From Alloboseaceae bacterium BT-24-1 (GTDB lineage Bacteria > Pseudomonadota > Alphaproteobacteria > Rhizobiales > Beijerinckiaceae): a stretch of DNA of 64,000 nt. The stretch covers positions 1 through 64,000 of the forward strand of contig JAOYTL010000015.1 in the NCBI GenBank assembly GCA_025846845.1. The letters run 5' to 3'. Positions 8,872 through 17,766 of this stretch are shown one piece after another (within the stretch, counting starts at the first letter, position 1; every line of letters begins with the position of its first letter). Made by a program: the position numbers and the translations under genes. Under the pieces are notes generated by a model. That model was not told where the DNA came from. It made no database searches and worked only from the letters and a program-made list of their open reading frames with translations.

Positions 8872-9807
8872 ATGGCGCAGCGCATGTTTCAACACGAAGA
8901 GTTCCAGACCCAAATGCGGACCATGGCCAAGGTCGGCATCGCGCTCCTTACCGCCATGCTCGCTGCGTCGCCCGTCCTTGCCCAGACGCCTGGCACCGCG
9001 ACCTCCGCCACCACGCCCGGCTCCCCGCCGCCCCCCGCCCTCGGCCCACGCGCCGGCCAGGCGATGCTCGCCCTCAGCGCCCAGTTCGCCGGAAACCGCA
9101 AGCCGATCCGCTCGGGCCTGGTCTGGCGCGTGCTGTCGGAGTCCTTCGACGGCTCGCCGCCGCGCATCGTCGCCCGTTCGAACGAGGCCGAGCCCAGCTT
9201 CGCGCTCGATCCCGGCATCTATCTGCTGCACGCCGCCTATGGTTTCGCCAGCGCCACGAAGCGCGTCACGCTGGGTGCGCAGGGACTGAGCGACAGACTC
9301 AGCATCAGCGCTGGAGCACTCTCGCTCGCCGGCTCGATCGGCGAGACCCCGATCGCGCCGGCCCAGCTCAATTTCTCGGTGTTCGTGCCGTTGCAGGGCA
9401 ATTCCGAGGGCCGCCTCGTCGCCTCCAACGTCAAGTCCGGCGAGCTGATCCGCCTGCCGGAGGGCACCTATCACATCGTCTCGACCTATGGTGATTCGAA
9501 CGCCATCCAGCGCTCCGATGTCCGGGTCGACTCCGGCCAGGTCACCCAGGCGACACTGCACCACCGCGCCGCGCAGGTGACCTTGAAGCTCGTCGCCGGC
9601 CCCGGTGGCGAGGCTTTCGCCGGCACCGCCTTCAGCGTACTGACGCCGGGCGGCGACGTCATTCGCGAGGCGATCGGCGCCTTCCCGCAGGTGATCCTGG
9701 CCGAGGGCGACTATGTGCTGATCGCCCGGCAGGAAGGCCAGGTATTCTCGCGCGACTTCAAGGTCGAGGCCGGGCGCGACCGCGATATCGAGGTGATCGC
9801 ACGCTGA
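8872..9807 (+). CDS. secreted or periplasmic protein with repeated beta-domains, unknown
   Basis: A 311-residue protein with an N-terminal export signal: positive start, hydrophobic run VGIALLTAMLAASPVLA, likely cleavage after ALA near residue 38. After a Pro/Thr linker it has at least three similar segments of the type 'dGiYLLHAAYGFASATKRV', 'EGTYHIVSTYGDSNAIQRSDV' and 'EGDYVLIARQEGQVF'. Each looks like a small carboxypeptidase-regulatory or transthyretin-like beta unit. Two adjacent ATGs (8869 and 8872) follow CAGGGACG; either may be used. A longer frame from 8710 overlaps the divergent nitroreductase and is unlikely. Function unknown; it is probably a periplasmic binding or structural protein. 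Confidence 0.7.
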   Translation: MAQRMFQHEEFQTQMRTMAKVGIALLTAMLAASPVLAQTPGTATSATTPGSPPPPALGPRAGQAMLALSAQFAGNRKPIRSGLVWRVLSESFDGSPPRIVARSNEAEPSFALDPGIYLLHAAYGFASATKRVTLGAQGLSDRLSISAGALSLAGSIGETPIAPAQLNFSVFVPLQGNSEGRLVASNVKSGELIRLPEGTYHIVSTYGDSNAIQRSDVRVDSGQVTQATLHHRAAQVTLKLVAGPGGEAFAGTAFSVLTPGGDVIREAIGAFPQVILAEGDYVLIARQEGQVFSRDFKVEAGRDRDIEVIAR

Positions 9808-9820
9808 GCGGCTTGCAGGC

Positions 9821-10651
9821 TCAGTTCACCGGCTTGACGGGCTCGCGCCCGCCGGTCAGTTCGCTGACGATGCCATCGGCAAGACGGATGCCGAAGCAGC
9901 GATAGCTGGCCTCGACGACCTGGAGCCCGTCCATGCCGACGATCTCCTCTTCGCTGAACTGCTTCGAGCCCGACCAGCTCTTCATCATGGCGTAGCGCGG
10001 AAAGACTGAAACGCCGCTCTCGCTCGCCGTCTTCGCCAGCACGGCCCGGTAGTCGTCATATTTGGGATAGCGGCCCTCGCGCAGGAGCCAGGGCATGTCC
10101 ATCAGCACGAGGTCGATCCCAGCCTCCTGCAGCTTGTGGGCACCCTTGCGCAGGATCTTCGCCAGCTTCTCCTCGCCGATATCGCGAATGGCGTCGTTCA
10201 CCGCCGTCTGCCAGATCACCAGCGCCGGCTTCTCGGGAATGACCTCGCTCTCAAGCCTCAGATACATCTCATAGGCCGACTGGCCGCCGACGCCGAGATT
10301 TAGGACTTTGATCTCCCGCCCCGGCAGGCGCCGGCGCAGTTCGGCCTCCAGCACGGCGGGATAGCTGCGGTCGGCATCGCTCGCACCCGTCCCGGCGGTA
10401 CTGGACGAGCCGAGCGCGACGATGGTGAGCTTGTTGGTTTCAGTCAAAGCGCGTTTCGCTGCCGATAGCGACGGCTTGAACGGGTGCTGGGCCGCGCCGG
10501 CCCGGCAGCGCCCGTCGACCATTTGAGTGAGCGGCTTTGGCCCGGCGAATGCCGGCAGGGCCGACCCCAGGATCATAAGAAGGGCGCTCAGGCCGTAGCG
10601 GCCTGCTCGCGAGGGGCGCTGGCGGCGCGTGCCGTGAGCGACTTGTACCAC
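9821..10651 (-). CDS. SGNH/GDSL-type hydrolase-like protein, catalytic His replaced
   Basis: An exported SGNH-fold protein of 276 residues: signal segment about residues 17-36, block I GSSSTAG (nucleophile region, residues 81-87), block II with GVGGQ near 120, and block III with Asn in TAVND near 152. The block V position, where homologues have DxxH, reads DGLQ (residues 241-244), so the usual catalytic His is Gln. The protein may be inactive, use another His, or be a binding protein. The start at 10651 gives the better signal peptide but overlaps the upstream OpgC gene by 64 bp; an internal Met at 10576 would avoid the overlap but lose the charged n-region. The pairing suggests modification of a periplasmic glucan or other polysaccharide (inference). 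Confidence 0.75.
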   Translation of the reverse strand: MVQVAHGTRRQRPSRAGRYGLSALLMILGSALPAFAGPKPLTQMVDGRCRAGAAQHPFKPSLSAAKRALTETNKLTIVALGSSSTAGTGASDADRSYPAVLEAELRRRLPGREIKVLNLGVGGQSAYEMYLRLESEVIPEKPALVIWQTAVNDAIRDIGEEKLAKILRKGAHKLQEAGIDLVLMDMPWLLREGRYPKYDDYRAVLAKTASESGVSVFPRYAMMKSWSGSKQFSEEEIVGMDGLQVVEASYRCFGIRLADGIVSELTGGREPVKPVN

Positions 10652-11772
10652 GAGAGAAAGGTTCCTAGCCCGATCAGGATGGTAATCCCGGCGAGGTTCA
10701 CGATCAATTGCATCAAAAGGGCGAAGGAGGTCTCCGCAAGGATGATCTGGCCGGTGATCGCCAGCACGATTCCGGCGCAGAAGACCTCGAGCGAATGCCG
10801 CCCGAGGGAAGCCAGCCGCCTGCCCACCACGCCCTTCAGCAGGCTCGCTCCGGGCTTGAGGAAGCGCAGCACGAGCCAGGTCATTGCGAACAGATGTACG
10901 ACGCGCACCCAGGCGAGATTGGTCTTGTCGATGCCGATCTGCAGGCTCTCGATCCAGTCGTTCAGGAGCGCGATGCCGAACGGGTTGCCGGAGGACAGCT
11001 TCACCACCACCGCAAAGAGGATGACGGCCGCAGCCGCAAGATCGACGAGAACCAGCTTCGGCAGGGCGGCGCCGACAATGCCGAGGCGACCGATCACCAC
11101 GCCGAGCGTGAACACCATCTGCCAGGCGAATGGGTTGAAGAACCAGCCGCCCTCGCCCGGATGGTTCGGCAGGTTGAGCCCGGCATGGGTAGCGCCTTGC
11201 CAGATTGCGAAGGAGACGAGCAGCGTCGCGAACGGGCTGGTGCGGGCTGCGATGTAGATCAGCGGGAACAGCGCCAGCAGGACGATGTAGAGCGGCAGGA
11301 TGTCGAGATAATAGGGTTGGTAGACCAGCCCGAGCGCGTTGACGATCGCAGCCTGCGTGTCGCTGAAGAAGGGCTGGATGTTGATCGCCTCGACATAGAG
11401 CGCATTCTGGGTGCGCACCACCGCCGTCGCGACGATGCCGCAGACCAGCACGAACAGCGCCAGGTGCGCGATGTAGAGCGTCCAGATCCGTGCGCCGACC
11501 TTGAGCGAACCGACGAGCAGCCCGCGCTGGTCGATCAGCCGGCCATAGGCGAAGGCGGCCGAGATTCCGGCGAGCAGAACGAAGACGTCGGCCGCATCGG
11601 AGAATCCGTAATTATGCGGCATCGCCGAGGCGACGATGTTGCCCGGCATGTGATTGATGAAAATGACGAGCAGGATCAGGCCGCGGATCACGTCGATGCG
11701 CAGGTCGCGGCCGGGCGAGGCCGCTTCGCGGGGCCCTTTTCCGAACAGCACCAGGCGCCAGAATCCGCTCAC
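10588..11772 (-). CDS. opgC: OpgC domain-containing membrane protein (acyltransferase-like)
   Basis: A 394-residue polytopic inner-membrane protein of the OpgC family. It carries the N-terminal DLRIDVIRGLILLVIFINHM motif, with the Asp-Arg and conserved His typical of this acyltransferase-3 relative, and about ten hydrophobic spans. OpgC in proteobacteria adds succinyl groups to osmoregulated periplasmic glucans; many alphaproteobacterial paralogues have no proven substrate, so the symbol is by family only. Its 3' end overlaps the SGNH protein gene by 64 bp, so the two are expressed together. SGNH hydrolases commonly accompany membrane acyltransferases, consistent with acyl transfer onto or off a glucan. 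Confidence 0.85.
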   Translation of the reverse strand: MSGFWRLVLFGKGPREAASPGRDLRIDVIRGLILLVIFINHMPGNIVASAMPHNYGFSDAADVFVLLAGISAAFAYGRLIDQRGLLVGSLKVGARIWTLYIAHLALFVLVCGIVATAVVRTQNALYVEAINIQPFFSDTQAAIVNALGLVYQPYYLDILPLYIVLLALFPLIYIAARTSPFATLLVSFAIWQGATHAGLNLPNHPGEGGWFFNPFAWQMVFTLGVVIGRLGIVGAALPKLVLVDLAAAAVILFAVVVKLSSGNPFGIALLNDWIESLQIGIDKTNLAWVRVVHLFAMTWLVLRFLKPGASLLKGVVGRRLASLGRHSLEVFCAGIVLAITGQIILAETSFALLMQLIVNLAGITILIGLGTFLSWYKSLTARAASAPREQAATA

Positions 11773-12029
11773 TCGAACCGTTCCTCATGTGCAGCCCGGA
11801 AGAGGTAGCTGCACATTTGTTCATCTGCGGTTCATCTTAACATTGTGTTGCCAGCAAGGCTCCGCGGAAGCGGATCACAAGCCCGTGCACTGCCGTATGG
11901 AGAGGCGCGTGGTCTGCCACGGCATCGCATGCGCAGCCCCGCAATCCGTCATTGGCTTCAACGGCCTGTGACGGATTGCATCGCTATTGAGCGATCGACG
12001 GCATGAGCTGGATGGGGGGACGAGCTGCG

Positions 12030-12854
12030 CTAGGCGCCTGCATCCTCGGCGGGCTTCTCCGCCTCGCGCTTCTTCTCGACCCGGCGCACCGAGAAGATCG
12101 AGAGCTCGTAGAGCAGCAGCATCGGGATCGCCAGCATGAGCTGCGAGATCACGTCGGGCGGGGTCAGCACCGCCGCGATGACAAAGACGAAGACGATGGC
12201 GTAGCGGCGCTTGTCCTTCAGGAACTGGGAATCGATGATTCCGGCCTGGCCGAGCAGGGTCAGGACGACCGGCAGCTGGAAGGAAATGCCAAAGGCGAAG
12301 ATCAGCGTCATGATCAGCGAGAGATACTCGCTGACCTTGGGCAGGAGCTGGATACCCGCTTGCCCGTCGCTCGCGGCCTGCTGCATGCCGATCGAGAACT
12401 TCATCAGCACCGGCATGGCGAAGAAGAACACCATTGCCGCGCCGAGCAGGAAGAAGATCGGTGTCGCGGCGAGATAGGGCGCGAAGGCCTGACGCTCGTT
12501 CTTGTAGAGACCGGGCGCGACGAACTTGTAGATCTGCGTCGCGATCACCGGGAAGGCGAAGAAGCCGGCGCCGAAGGCCGCGATCTTGATCTGGGTGAAG
12601 AGATATTCGAGCGGCGCGGTGTAGATGAGCTGCACGTTCGCGCCCGGCCCGGCCGCCCAGATATAGGGCTGGACAAGGAGGTTATAGATCTGCGTCGCGA
12701 AGGCGAAGCAGATGAAGAACATGATCAGGAAGGCGATGAGCGACTTGATCAGCCGCGAGCGCAATTCGATCAGGTGATCGATCAGCGGCGCGCGCGACGC
12801 CTCGATCTCGTCCTCGCCCGCGCGCTTCGGATCGGTAGCCTCGACGACGCTCAT
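12030..12854 (-). CDS. tatC: Sec-independent protein translocase TatC
   Basis: The core receptor of the twin-arginine export system, which binds the RR signal and with TatB forms the docking complex. The 274-residue protein has the N-terminal PLIDHLIELRSRLIKSL motif (conserved Glu), six membrane spans, the periplasmic FxxP-type region following YLFTQIKIAAF, and AVLTPPDVISQ in the last loop. The ATG overlaps the tatB stop by 4 bp. The window has several Tat-type signals for this system to serve: the binding proteins at 1671 and 47649, the TRAP receptor at 17767 and the VOC protein at 31950. In many relatives serS follows tatC; here it does not. Confidence 0.97.
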   Translation of the reverse strand: MSVVEATDPKRAGEDEIEASRAPLIDHLIELRSRLIKSLIAFLIMFFICFAFATQIYNLLVQPYIWAAGPGANVQLIYTAPLEYLFTQIKIAAFGAGFFAFPVIATQIYKFVAPGLYKNERQAFAPYLAATPIFFLLGAAMVFFFAMPVLMKFSIGMQQAASDGQAGIQLLPKVSEYLSLIMTLIFAFGISFQLPVVLTLLGQAGIIDSQFLKDKRRYAIVFVFVIAAVLTPPDVISQLMLAIPMLLLYELSIFSVRRVEKKREAEKPAEDAGA

Positions 12855-13390
12855 GCCGTCTCTCCGCCTTCGGCCGAAGCCACCTTGGCCTTGCGCTTGC
12901 GGACAGGCTTGGCCGGGGCCTCCTCGACCACAGCCACCTCAGCCGGCTCTTCGGCTGCGGCGGCCTTGCGGCGGCGCTTCGGCTTCTCCTCCAGCTCGGC
13001 GACGGGCGCCGGCTCGATGCTGACGGGAGCCGGCAGGTCGGGCACAGGCAGCGCGGCGAGCGTCGCCTCGGCGTCCTTCACGGCCTTGTCGTCGGCCGCC
13101 ACCGGCTTTGAAGCGTCAGCGGCGCCGAAGTCCTTCATCGGATCGATCGGATCGAAATTGGTCGAGGCCTGCACCGAATTGCCGATGTCCTCGACCTGCT
13201 TCTTCAGGTCGGTGAGTTCGGCCTCGCGCATCGCGTCGTTGAACTGCCCCTGGAATTCGGAGGCCATGCGCCGAATCTTGCCGATCGCCTGCCCGGCGGC
13301 GCGCAGCGCCCCGGGCAAATCCTTGGGGCCGATGACGACGAGCGCAACGCCCCCGATCAGCAGCATTTCGCTCCAGGCGATGTCGAACAT
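12851..13390 (-). CDS. tatB: Sec-independent protein translocase TatB
   Basis: A 179-residue TatB. One N-terminal membrane helix (MFDIAWSEMLLIGGVALVVIGPKDLP) carries the conserved Glu and the GP hinge. An amphipathic helix follows (residues 25-60), then a long Ala/Pro/Lys/Glu-rich tail that is probably disordered. It partners TatC in recognising folded, cofactor-bearing proteins. The tail ends in KRRRKAAAAEE-type repeats as in other Rhizobiales TatB. It sits between tatA (50 bp upstream) and tatC (4-bp overlap). Confidence 0.96.
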   Translation of the reverse strand: MFDIAWSEMLLIGGVALVVIGPKDLPGALRAAGQAIGKIRRMASEFQGQFNDAMREAELTDLKKQVEDIGNSVQASTNFDPIDPMKDFGAADASKPVAADDKAVKDAEATLAALPVPDLPAPVSIEPAPVAELEEKPKRRRKAAAAEEPAEVAVVEEAPAKPVRKRKAKVASAEGGETA

Positions 13391-13440
13391 CGACGGCCGG
13401 TCCTTCAGGAAACCTCATGCGCCGCCAGAGCGGCGCGGAC

Positions 13441-13683
13441 TCAGGCCTTGGTCTCGGCCTTGGCCGGCTGCGGGGTCGCAGTCTGGGCCGTCTGGTCGAT
13501 CACCTTGGGATCGGCCGGCTGCTGCGCGGCCGCCGGCGGAGCCTCGTCCTCAGCCATGCCCTTCTTGAACGACTTGATGCCCTTGGCAACGTCGCCCATC
13601 AGTTCGGACACCTTGCCACGGCCGAACAGCAGCATGACGATGACGCCGACGACGATCCAGTGCCAGATACTGACGCCACCCAT
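13441..13683 (-). CDS. tatA: Sec-independent protein translocase TatA
   Basis: An 80-residue TatA pore-forming subunit: short periplasmic start, membrane helix SIWHWIVVGVIVMLLFG, the FGRGKVSELMGD hinge and amphipathic helix with the conserved Gly, then an acidic, Ala/Pro-rich tail. First gene of the tatABC operon. In relatives tatA directly follows scpB; here an ABC ATPase gene lies between, so the operon probably has its own promoter in the 69 bp upstream of the start. Confidence 0.97.
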   Translation of the reverse strand: MGGVSIWHWIVVGVIVMLLFGRGKVSELMGDVAKGIKSFKKGMAEDEAPPAAAQQPADPKVIDQTAQTATPQPAKAETKA

Positions 13684-13752
13684 GGCGGTACTCCTCCGAA
13701 ATTGAACGCGCGGCCCGACTTGTCCCGAAGGGCCAGATGCTTGTGCCGGAAA

Positions 13753-14796
13753 CTAGGTGTCCCCTACAGGGAACACAAGGACTTCGTCCATCGTAATGTC
13801 GATACCGACATCCTCGCCCTCCACGAGCGAATCCCGCCGTGTCGGCAGCCGCGCCATCAACGGCTTGTCGAGGCCATTGACCGCGAGCTCGATATGGTCG
13901 ACCTCGCCGAGGAAGCGCCGCGTCACCACCCGCGCCGGCAGGCAGAACCCTTTCGGCACCAGCCTGATCGCCTGGGGACGGATCGCGAGCACCGCAACCG
14001 TTCCGTCCGGCAGACCCGGCGCCGGAAAGCGTCCGAGCGGCGTGTCGATCTCGCTATTGCGGACGGCCGCCTCGATTTCGGTAAGATCGCAGAAAAATCG
14101 GGCGGCAAAGAGGCTGGCGGGGCGGCGATAGAGCTCCTCGCCGGTTCCGCTCTGGACGATGCGCCCCTGGCGCATCAGCACGATCCGGTCGGCGACGCGC
14201 ATCGCATCCTCGGGATCATGCGTCACGATGATCGAGGTCGCGCCGATCTCCTGTAGCAGCGCCATTGTCTCGTCGCGCACCACGTCGCGCAGCCGGCGGT
14301 CGAGATTGGAAAAGGGCTCGTCCATCAAAAGCACGCCGGGCCGCGGCGCCACGGCCCGCGCCAGCGCCACGCGCTGCTGTTCGCCGCCGGACAGCATGTG
14401 CGGGTAAGCCTCGGCGAGGTCGGCGAGGCCGACGCGGGCGATGGCACGCAGCGCCGTCGCATCGGCTTCGGCATTGCCATAGCCGCGCAGGCCGAAGCGG
14501 ACGTTCTCGCGCACCGAGAGATGCGGGAAGAGCGCGTAATCCTGGAAGACCAGGCCGACTCCCCTCGCCTCAGGCTCGACGAAATGGCCGGGCGAGGAGA
14601 CGTCGCGGCCTTCGAGCAGAATACGGCCGGCGCTCGGGCGTTCGACCCCGGCGGCAAGCCGCAGCAGCGTCGTCTTGCCGCAGCCGGAATGACCGAGCAG
14701 TGCGACGATCTCGCCCGGTGCGACGCTGAGCGAGACCTGGTCCAGCGCCGTCACCGTGCCGAATCGCTGCGTGACGCCGTCGAAGCCAAGCGCCAT
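13753..14796 (-). CDS. ABC transporter ATP-binding protein (FbpC/PotA type) with TOBE domain
   Basis: A 347-residue importer ATPase: Walker A GHSGCGKTT (about residue 38), Q-loop VFQDYALFPH, signature LSGGEQQRVALA, Walker B VLLMDEPFSNLD, switch His in IVTHDPEDAM. A C-terminal TOBE-like regulatory domain (AIRPQAIRLVP) marks the CUT1/ferric-iron/polyamine class. The start MALGFDGVT at 14796 is preferred; the frame is open to 14868, but the added residues are Arg/Gly-rich and not family-like. No permease or binding protein is adjacent, so it is an orphan ATPase. It is inserted between scpB and tatA, which are normally neighbours in this group. Confidence 0.88.
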   Translation of the reverse strand: MALGFDGVTQRFGTVTALDQVSLSVAPGEIVALLGHSGCGKTTLLRLAAGVERPSAGRILLEGRDVSSPGHFVEPEARGVGLVFQDYALFPHLSVRENVRFGLRGYGNAEADATALRAIARVGLADLAEAYPHMLSGGEQQRVALARAVAPRPGVLLMDEPFSNLDRRLRDVVRDETMALLQEIGATSIIVTHDPEDAMRVADRIVLMRQGRIVQSGTGEELYRRPASLFAARFFCDLTEIEAAVRNSEIDTPLGRFPAPGLPDGTVAVLAIRPQAIRLVPKGFCLPARVVTRRFLGEVDHIELAVNGLDKPLMARLPTRRDSLVEGEDVGIDITMDEVLVFPVGDT

Positions 14797-14912
14797 CGGG
14801 ATGGCGGCGCCGGCCGTGCCGCGCCGTCCCCATCCCAGCCAACGCGGTCTGCCTTCACTGCGAGCCAATTCGTTCTCCTGCCGGCCCGCCGGGCTCGATC
14901 GCCTGCGCTGTG

Positions 14913-15602
14913 CTAGCTGGCGTCGCCATCGTCAAGCGGCGTGAACAGGTCGCCGAGCGGATCCTCGTCATCGTGCAGGCTGGGATCATCGTCCGGCACC
15001 GGCACGGTGAGGTCCTTGGCGAGGCGCCCCTCGATGAAGCCGGCGCCCTTCAGTTCCTCCAGGCCCGGCAGATCGTCGATCCGGTCGAGCCCGAAATGAT
15101 CGAGGAAGGCCGGCGTCGTGCCGAAGGTCACCGGCCGCCCCGGCGAGCGCCTGCGACCGCGCAGGCGCACCCAGCCGGCTTCGAGCAGGATGTCGAGCGT
15201 GCCCTTGGCGGTCGCGACGCCGCGGATTTCCTCGATCTCGGCCCGCGTCACCGGCTGGTGGTAGGCGATGATGGCGAGCGTCTCCAGCGCGGCGCGCGAG
15301 AGCTTGCGCGGCGGTTCAGCCTCGGGCGCGAGCAGATAAGCGAGATCCGGAGCGGTGCGGAAGGCATAGCCGCCGGCGACGCGATGCAGCGTCACCCCGC
15401 GCATGGCGTAGCTCTGCTCCAGCTCGGCGATCACCCGCTCGATCGGCACGTTCGCCGGCAGCGATTTAGCCAGATCCTGCGCCGAGAGCGGCTGCACCGA
15501 AGCGAACAGCAGTGCTTCGGCGATACGGCAGGCGCGGGCCAGCGCCGCGTCGGCATCCCATTCCTCGTCGTCCTCGCGCTCGGCTTCGGCCACGGCCATC
15601 AA
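14913..15602 (-). CDS. scpB: segregation and condensation protein B
   Basis: ScpB, the winged-helix kite subunit of the bacterial SMC-ScpAB condensin that organises and segregates the chromosome. At 229 residues it shows AEALLFASVQPLSAQDLA at the N-terminus, SRAALETLAIIAYHQPVTRAEIEEIRGV in the second winged helix (the family signature, about residues 102-129), and FGTTPAFLDHFGL. The acidic C-terminal tail is common in Rhizobiales. It lies 4 bp after scpA, so the two are co-translated in one operon. Confidence 0.96.
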   Translation of the reverse strand: MMAVAEAEREDDEEWDADAALARACRIAEALLFASVQPLSAQDLAKSLPANVPIERVIAELEQSYAMRGVTLHRVAGGYAFRTAPDLAYLLAPEAEPPRKLSRAALETLAIIAYHQPVTRAEIEEIRGVATAKGTLDILLEAGWVRLRGRRRSPGRPVTFGTTPAFLDHFGLDRIDDLPGLEELKGAGFIEGRLAKDLTVPVPDDDPSLHDDEDPLGDLFTPLDDGDAS

Positions 15603-15606
15603 CGCC

Positions 15607-16425
15607 TCACAGGTCGAGCGTCGGCGGCCGCGCCGAGCGGCGGCGGACGTAGAGCGGCGCGAAGGCGCCGTCCTGGCGCAAATCGAGCACGCCCTCCCGC
15701 ACCATCTCCAGCATGGCCGAGAGCGATGAGGCCCTGACCGTCGCCGCCATGGTCTCCGTCGGCAGGCCGTGGCTGCTCATGTAGCGGGTGAGATAGCTGT
15801 CGATCGCAGTCCATTCGCCGGCCTCGCCGACCAGCCGCGCCAGTGCCTCGCGCGCCTCGGCCAGGGACAGGACCTGGCGCTGGCCGACGCTCATCGGCTG
15901 GCGGATGCGCTTCTGGCGCTGCTGCGCATAGGCCGCCAGCAGGTCGTAGAGTTCGGCCTCCCAGATCGGCCGCCCTTCGAAGGCGATCACTTCCGGCGCG
16001 CCGCGGGCGAAGACGTCGCGGCCGAGCCGCTCGCGGGTCGCGAGCCGCTGCGCCGCGGCGCGGATCGTCTCCAGCCGCTTCAGGCGCAGCGCCAGCGCGG
16101 TTGCGAGATCGGCCGCGCTCGGCTCCTCGCCCTTGGGCGGTTCAGGCAGCAGCAGGCGCGATTTCAAATAGGCGAGCCAGGCCGCCATGACGAGATAGTC
16201 GGCGGCGAGCTCGAGCCGCAACTCCCGCGCCTTTTCGACGAAGACGAGGTATTGCTCCGCCAGCGCCAGGATCGAGATGCGGGCGAGATCGACCTTCTGG
16301 CGGCGGGCGAGGTCGAGCAGCAGGTCGAGTGGCCCTTCATAGCCGTCGACATCGATCACGAACGCCGGCTCGCCGCTCGCGCGCTCCGACGTGCCGTCCT
16401 CCTGGAATGGCAGCTCAGCGGCCAT
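15607..16425 (-). CDS. scpA: segregation and condensation protein A
   Basis: ScpA, the kleisin that bridges the two SMC heads. The 272-residue frame shows the N-terminal YEGPLDLLLDLARRQKVDL signature, ADYLVMAAWLAYLKSRLLLPEP, and a C-terminal winged helix that binds the SMC cap. I set the start at 16425 (MAAELPFQ); the frame stays open to 16461 but those residues have no support. It is followed within 4 bp by scpB. nagZ ends 68 bp upstream on the same strand, as in other Rhizobiales. Confidence 0.95.
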   Translation of the reverse strand: MAAELPFQEDGTSERASGEPAFVIDVDGYEGPLDLLLDLARRQKVDLARISILALAEQYLVFVEKARELRLELAADYLVMAAWLAYLKSRLLLPEPPKGEEPSAADLATALALRLKRLETIRAAAQRLATRERLGRDVFARGAPEVIAFEGRPIWEAELYDLLAAYAQQRQKRIRQPMSVGQRQVLSLAEAREALARLVGEAGEWTAIDSYLTRYMSSHGLPTETMAATVRASSLSAMLEMVREGVLDLRQDGAFAPLYVRRRSARPPTLDL

Positions 16426-16493
16426 CGATGGCCTTATCCCCTTGTCCTGCCCCGCCCTCACGGCGAGGCCGCAACCCCGAGGATAGAATCAGC

Positions 16494-17507
16494 TTATCTG
16501 CCGCCCATGGCAAGGGCACTCGCGAGTTGTGCCCGCGTCGCTTCGAGATCGAGCGGCTCGGGCTCGTGCCGGATGCGCGCCAGCGCCATTGCGGCGCGCC
16601 GCGCCCGCTGGCCGCTCATCGCCGGGACGGCGCCGGCGACCGCGATCATCTCCTCCATGATGCCATGGCAGTGCAGCACCACGTCGACGCCGGCCCGGAT
16701 AGCCGCCTGCGCCTTCTGCGCGAACGTACCGGACAGCGCCTTCATCGAGATGTCGTCGGTCATGATCAGCCCGTCATAGCCGAGCTCGCCGCGCATGATA
16801 TCGCGCACGATCTTCCGGGAGATCGTCGCCGGCCGGCGCTTGTCGAGCGCGGTGAAGACGACATGGGCCGTCATCGCCAGCGGCATGTCGGCCAGATGCC
16901 GGAACGGCCGGAAATCATGGACGCGCAATTCGTCAATACCAGTCTCGACCACCGGCAGGTCGTGATGGCTGTCGGCCTTGGCCCGGCCATGGCCCGGCAT
17001 GTGCTTGATCACCGGCAGCACCCCGCCGGCCAGCAGCCCCTCGGCCGCCGCCCGGCCGAGCGTCGCCACCATGGCCGGATCGCGCGCATAGGCGCGGTTG
17101 CCGATCACGTCGTGGCTGCCGGCGATCGGCACGTCGAGTACCGGCAGGCAGTCGACGTCGATGCCGACGCTTTTCAGGTCATGCGCCATCAATCGCGCCG
17201 AGAGCCGGACGATCTCGCGCTGCTGGATCGGATCGTTGATCGCGAGGAAGGCCAGCGCCGGCGGATAGGGCGGCCAATGCGGCGGCCCCATGCGCTGCAC
17301 TCGCCCGCCCTCCTGGTCGATCAGGATCGGCGCCTGCCAGCCGACGCAATCGCGCATCTGCGCCGTCAGCGCAGCTACTTGCGCAGGATCCTGCGTGTTG
17401 CGCTTGAACATGATGAAGCCCCAAGGCCGGGCGTCGCGGAAAAAGGCCCGCTCGTCGGGGGTGAGGCTGGTGCCGAGGCAGCCGGCAATGAAGGCGCGCG
17501 AGGTCAT
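16494..17507 (-). CDS. nagZ: beta-N-acetylhexosaminidase NagZ
   Basis: Cytoplasmic GH3 enzyme of peptidoglycan recycling that removes N-acetylglucosamine from anhydromuropeptides. Length 337 is normal. Motifs are LIDQEGGRVQR (sugar binding, about residue 63), the NagZ-specific KHMPGHGRAKADSHHDLPVV loop whose His/Asp pair serves as the acid/base, and the nucleophile Asp in GLIMTDDISMKAL near residue 252. It leads the nagZ-scpA-scpB run. In many relatives the SPOR-domain gene is immediately upstream; here two accessory genes and a double-hairpin repeat intervene. Confidence 0.96.
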   Translation of the reverse strand: MTSRAFIAGCLGTSLTPDERAFFRDARPWGFIMFKRNTQDPAQVAALTAQMRDCVGWQAPILIDQEGGRVQRMGPPHWPPYPPALAFLAINDPIQQREIVRLSARLMAHDLKSVGIDVDCLPVLDVPIAGSHDVIGNRAYARDPAMVATLGRAAAEGLLAGGVLPVIKHMPGHGRAKADSHHDLPVVETGIDELRVHDFRPFRHLADMPLAMTAHVVFTALDKRRPATISRKIVRDIMRGELGYDGLIMTDDISMKALSGTFAQKAQAAIRAGVDVVLHCHGIMEEMIAVAGAVPAMSGQRARRAAMALARIRHEPEPLDLEATRAQLASALAMGGR

Positions 17508-17565
17508 GGCGCCGTTATCGCCGATTCGGGGCGGAGCCGCATTGCGTCATTGCGGGCTTAACCTT

Positions 17566-17710
17566 CCCTTCTCCCCTTGCGGGAGAAGGTGGCGCGAAGC
17601 GCCGGATGAGGGGTCGCGCAGGTCTTGAAAGGTTCGGACGGTCGAGCCGGGCTAGCGACCAGCGTCGCGAGACCCCTCACCCCAACCCTCTCCCGCAAGG
17701 GGAGAGGGGG
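17566..17710. repeat. double-hairpin intergenic repeat, copy 1 (REPIN-like)
   Basis: Left arm CCCTTCTCCCCTTGCGGGAG followed by AAGG is itself a hairpin. Next come a small GGCGCGAAGCGCC hairpin and GATGAGGGGTCGCGC. After a variable centre of about 60 bp, the complement of these blocks appears in reverse order, ending CCGCAAGGGGAGAGGGGG. The right half is slightly degenerate. It lies between nagZ and the TRAP receptor gene. Same family as 36178-36333 and 47398-47558. Confidence 0.8.
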
Positions 17711-17766
17711 TAGGTCGCGGACGTCTCGAAAGACACGTCCAACAACCAGGCGGGTCGATTACACCC

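Noticed and set aside
17566..17710. CRISPR-like repeats
   Set aside because: The repeats are inverted pairs around one unique centre, not direct repeats with regular spacers, and no cas gene is present.
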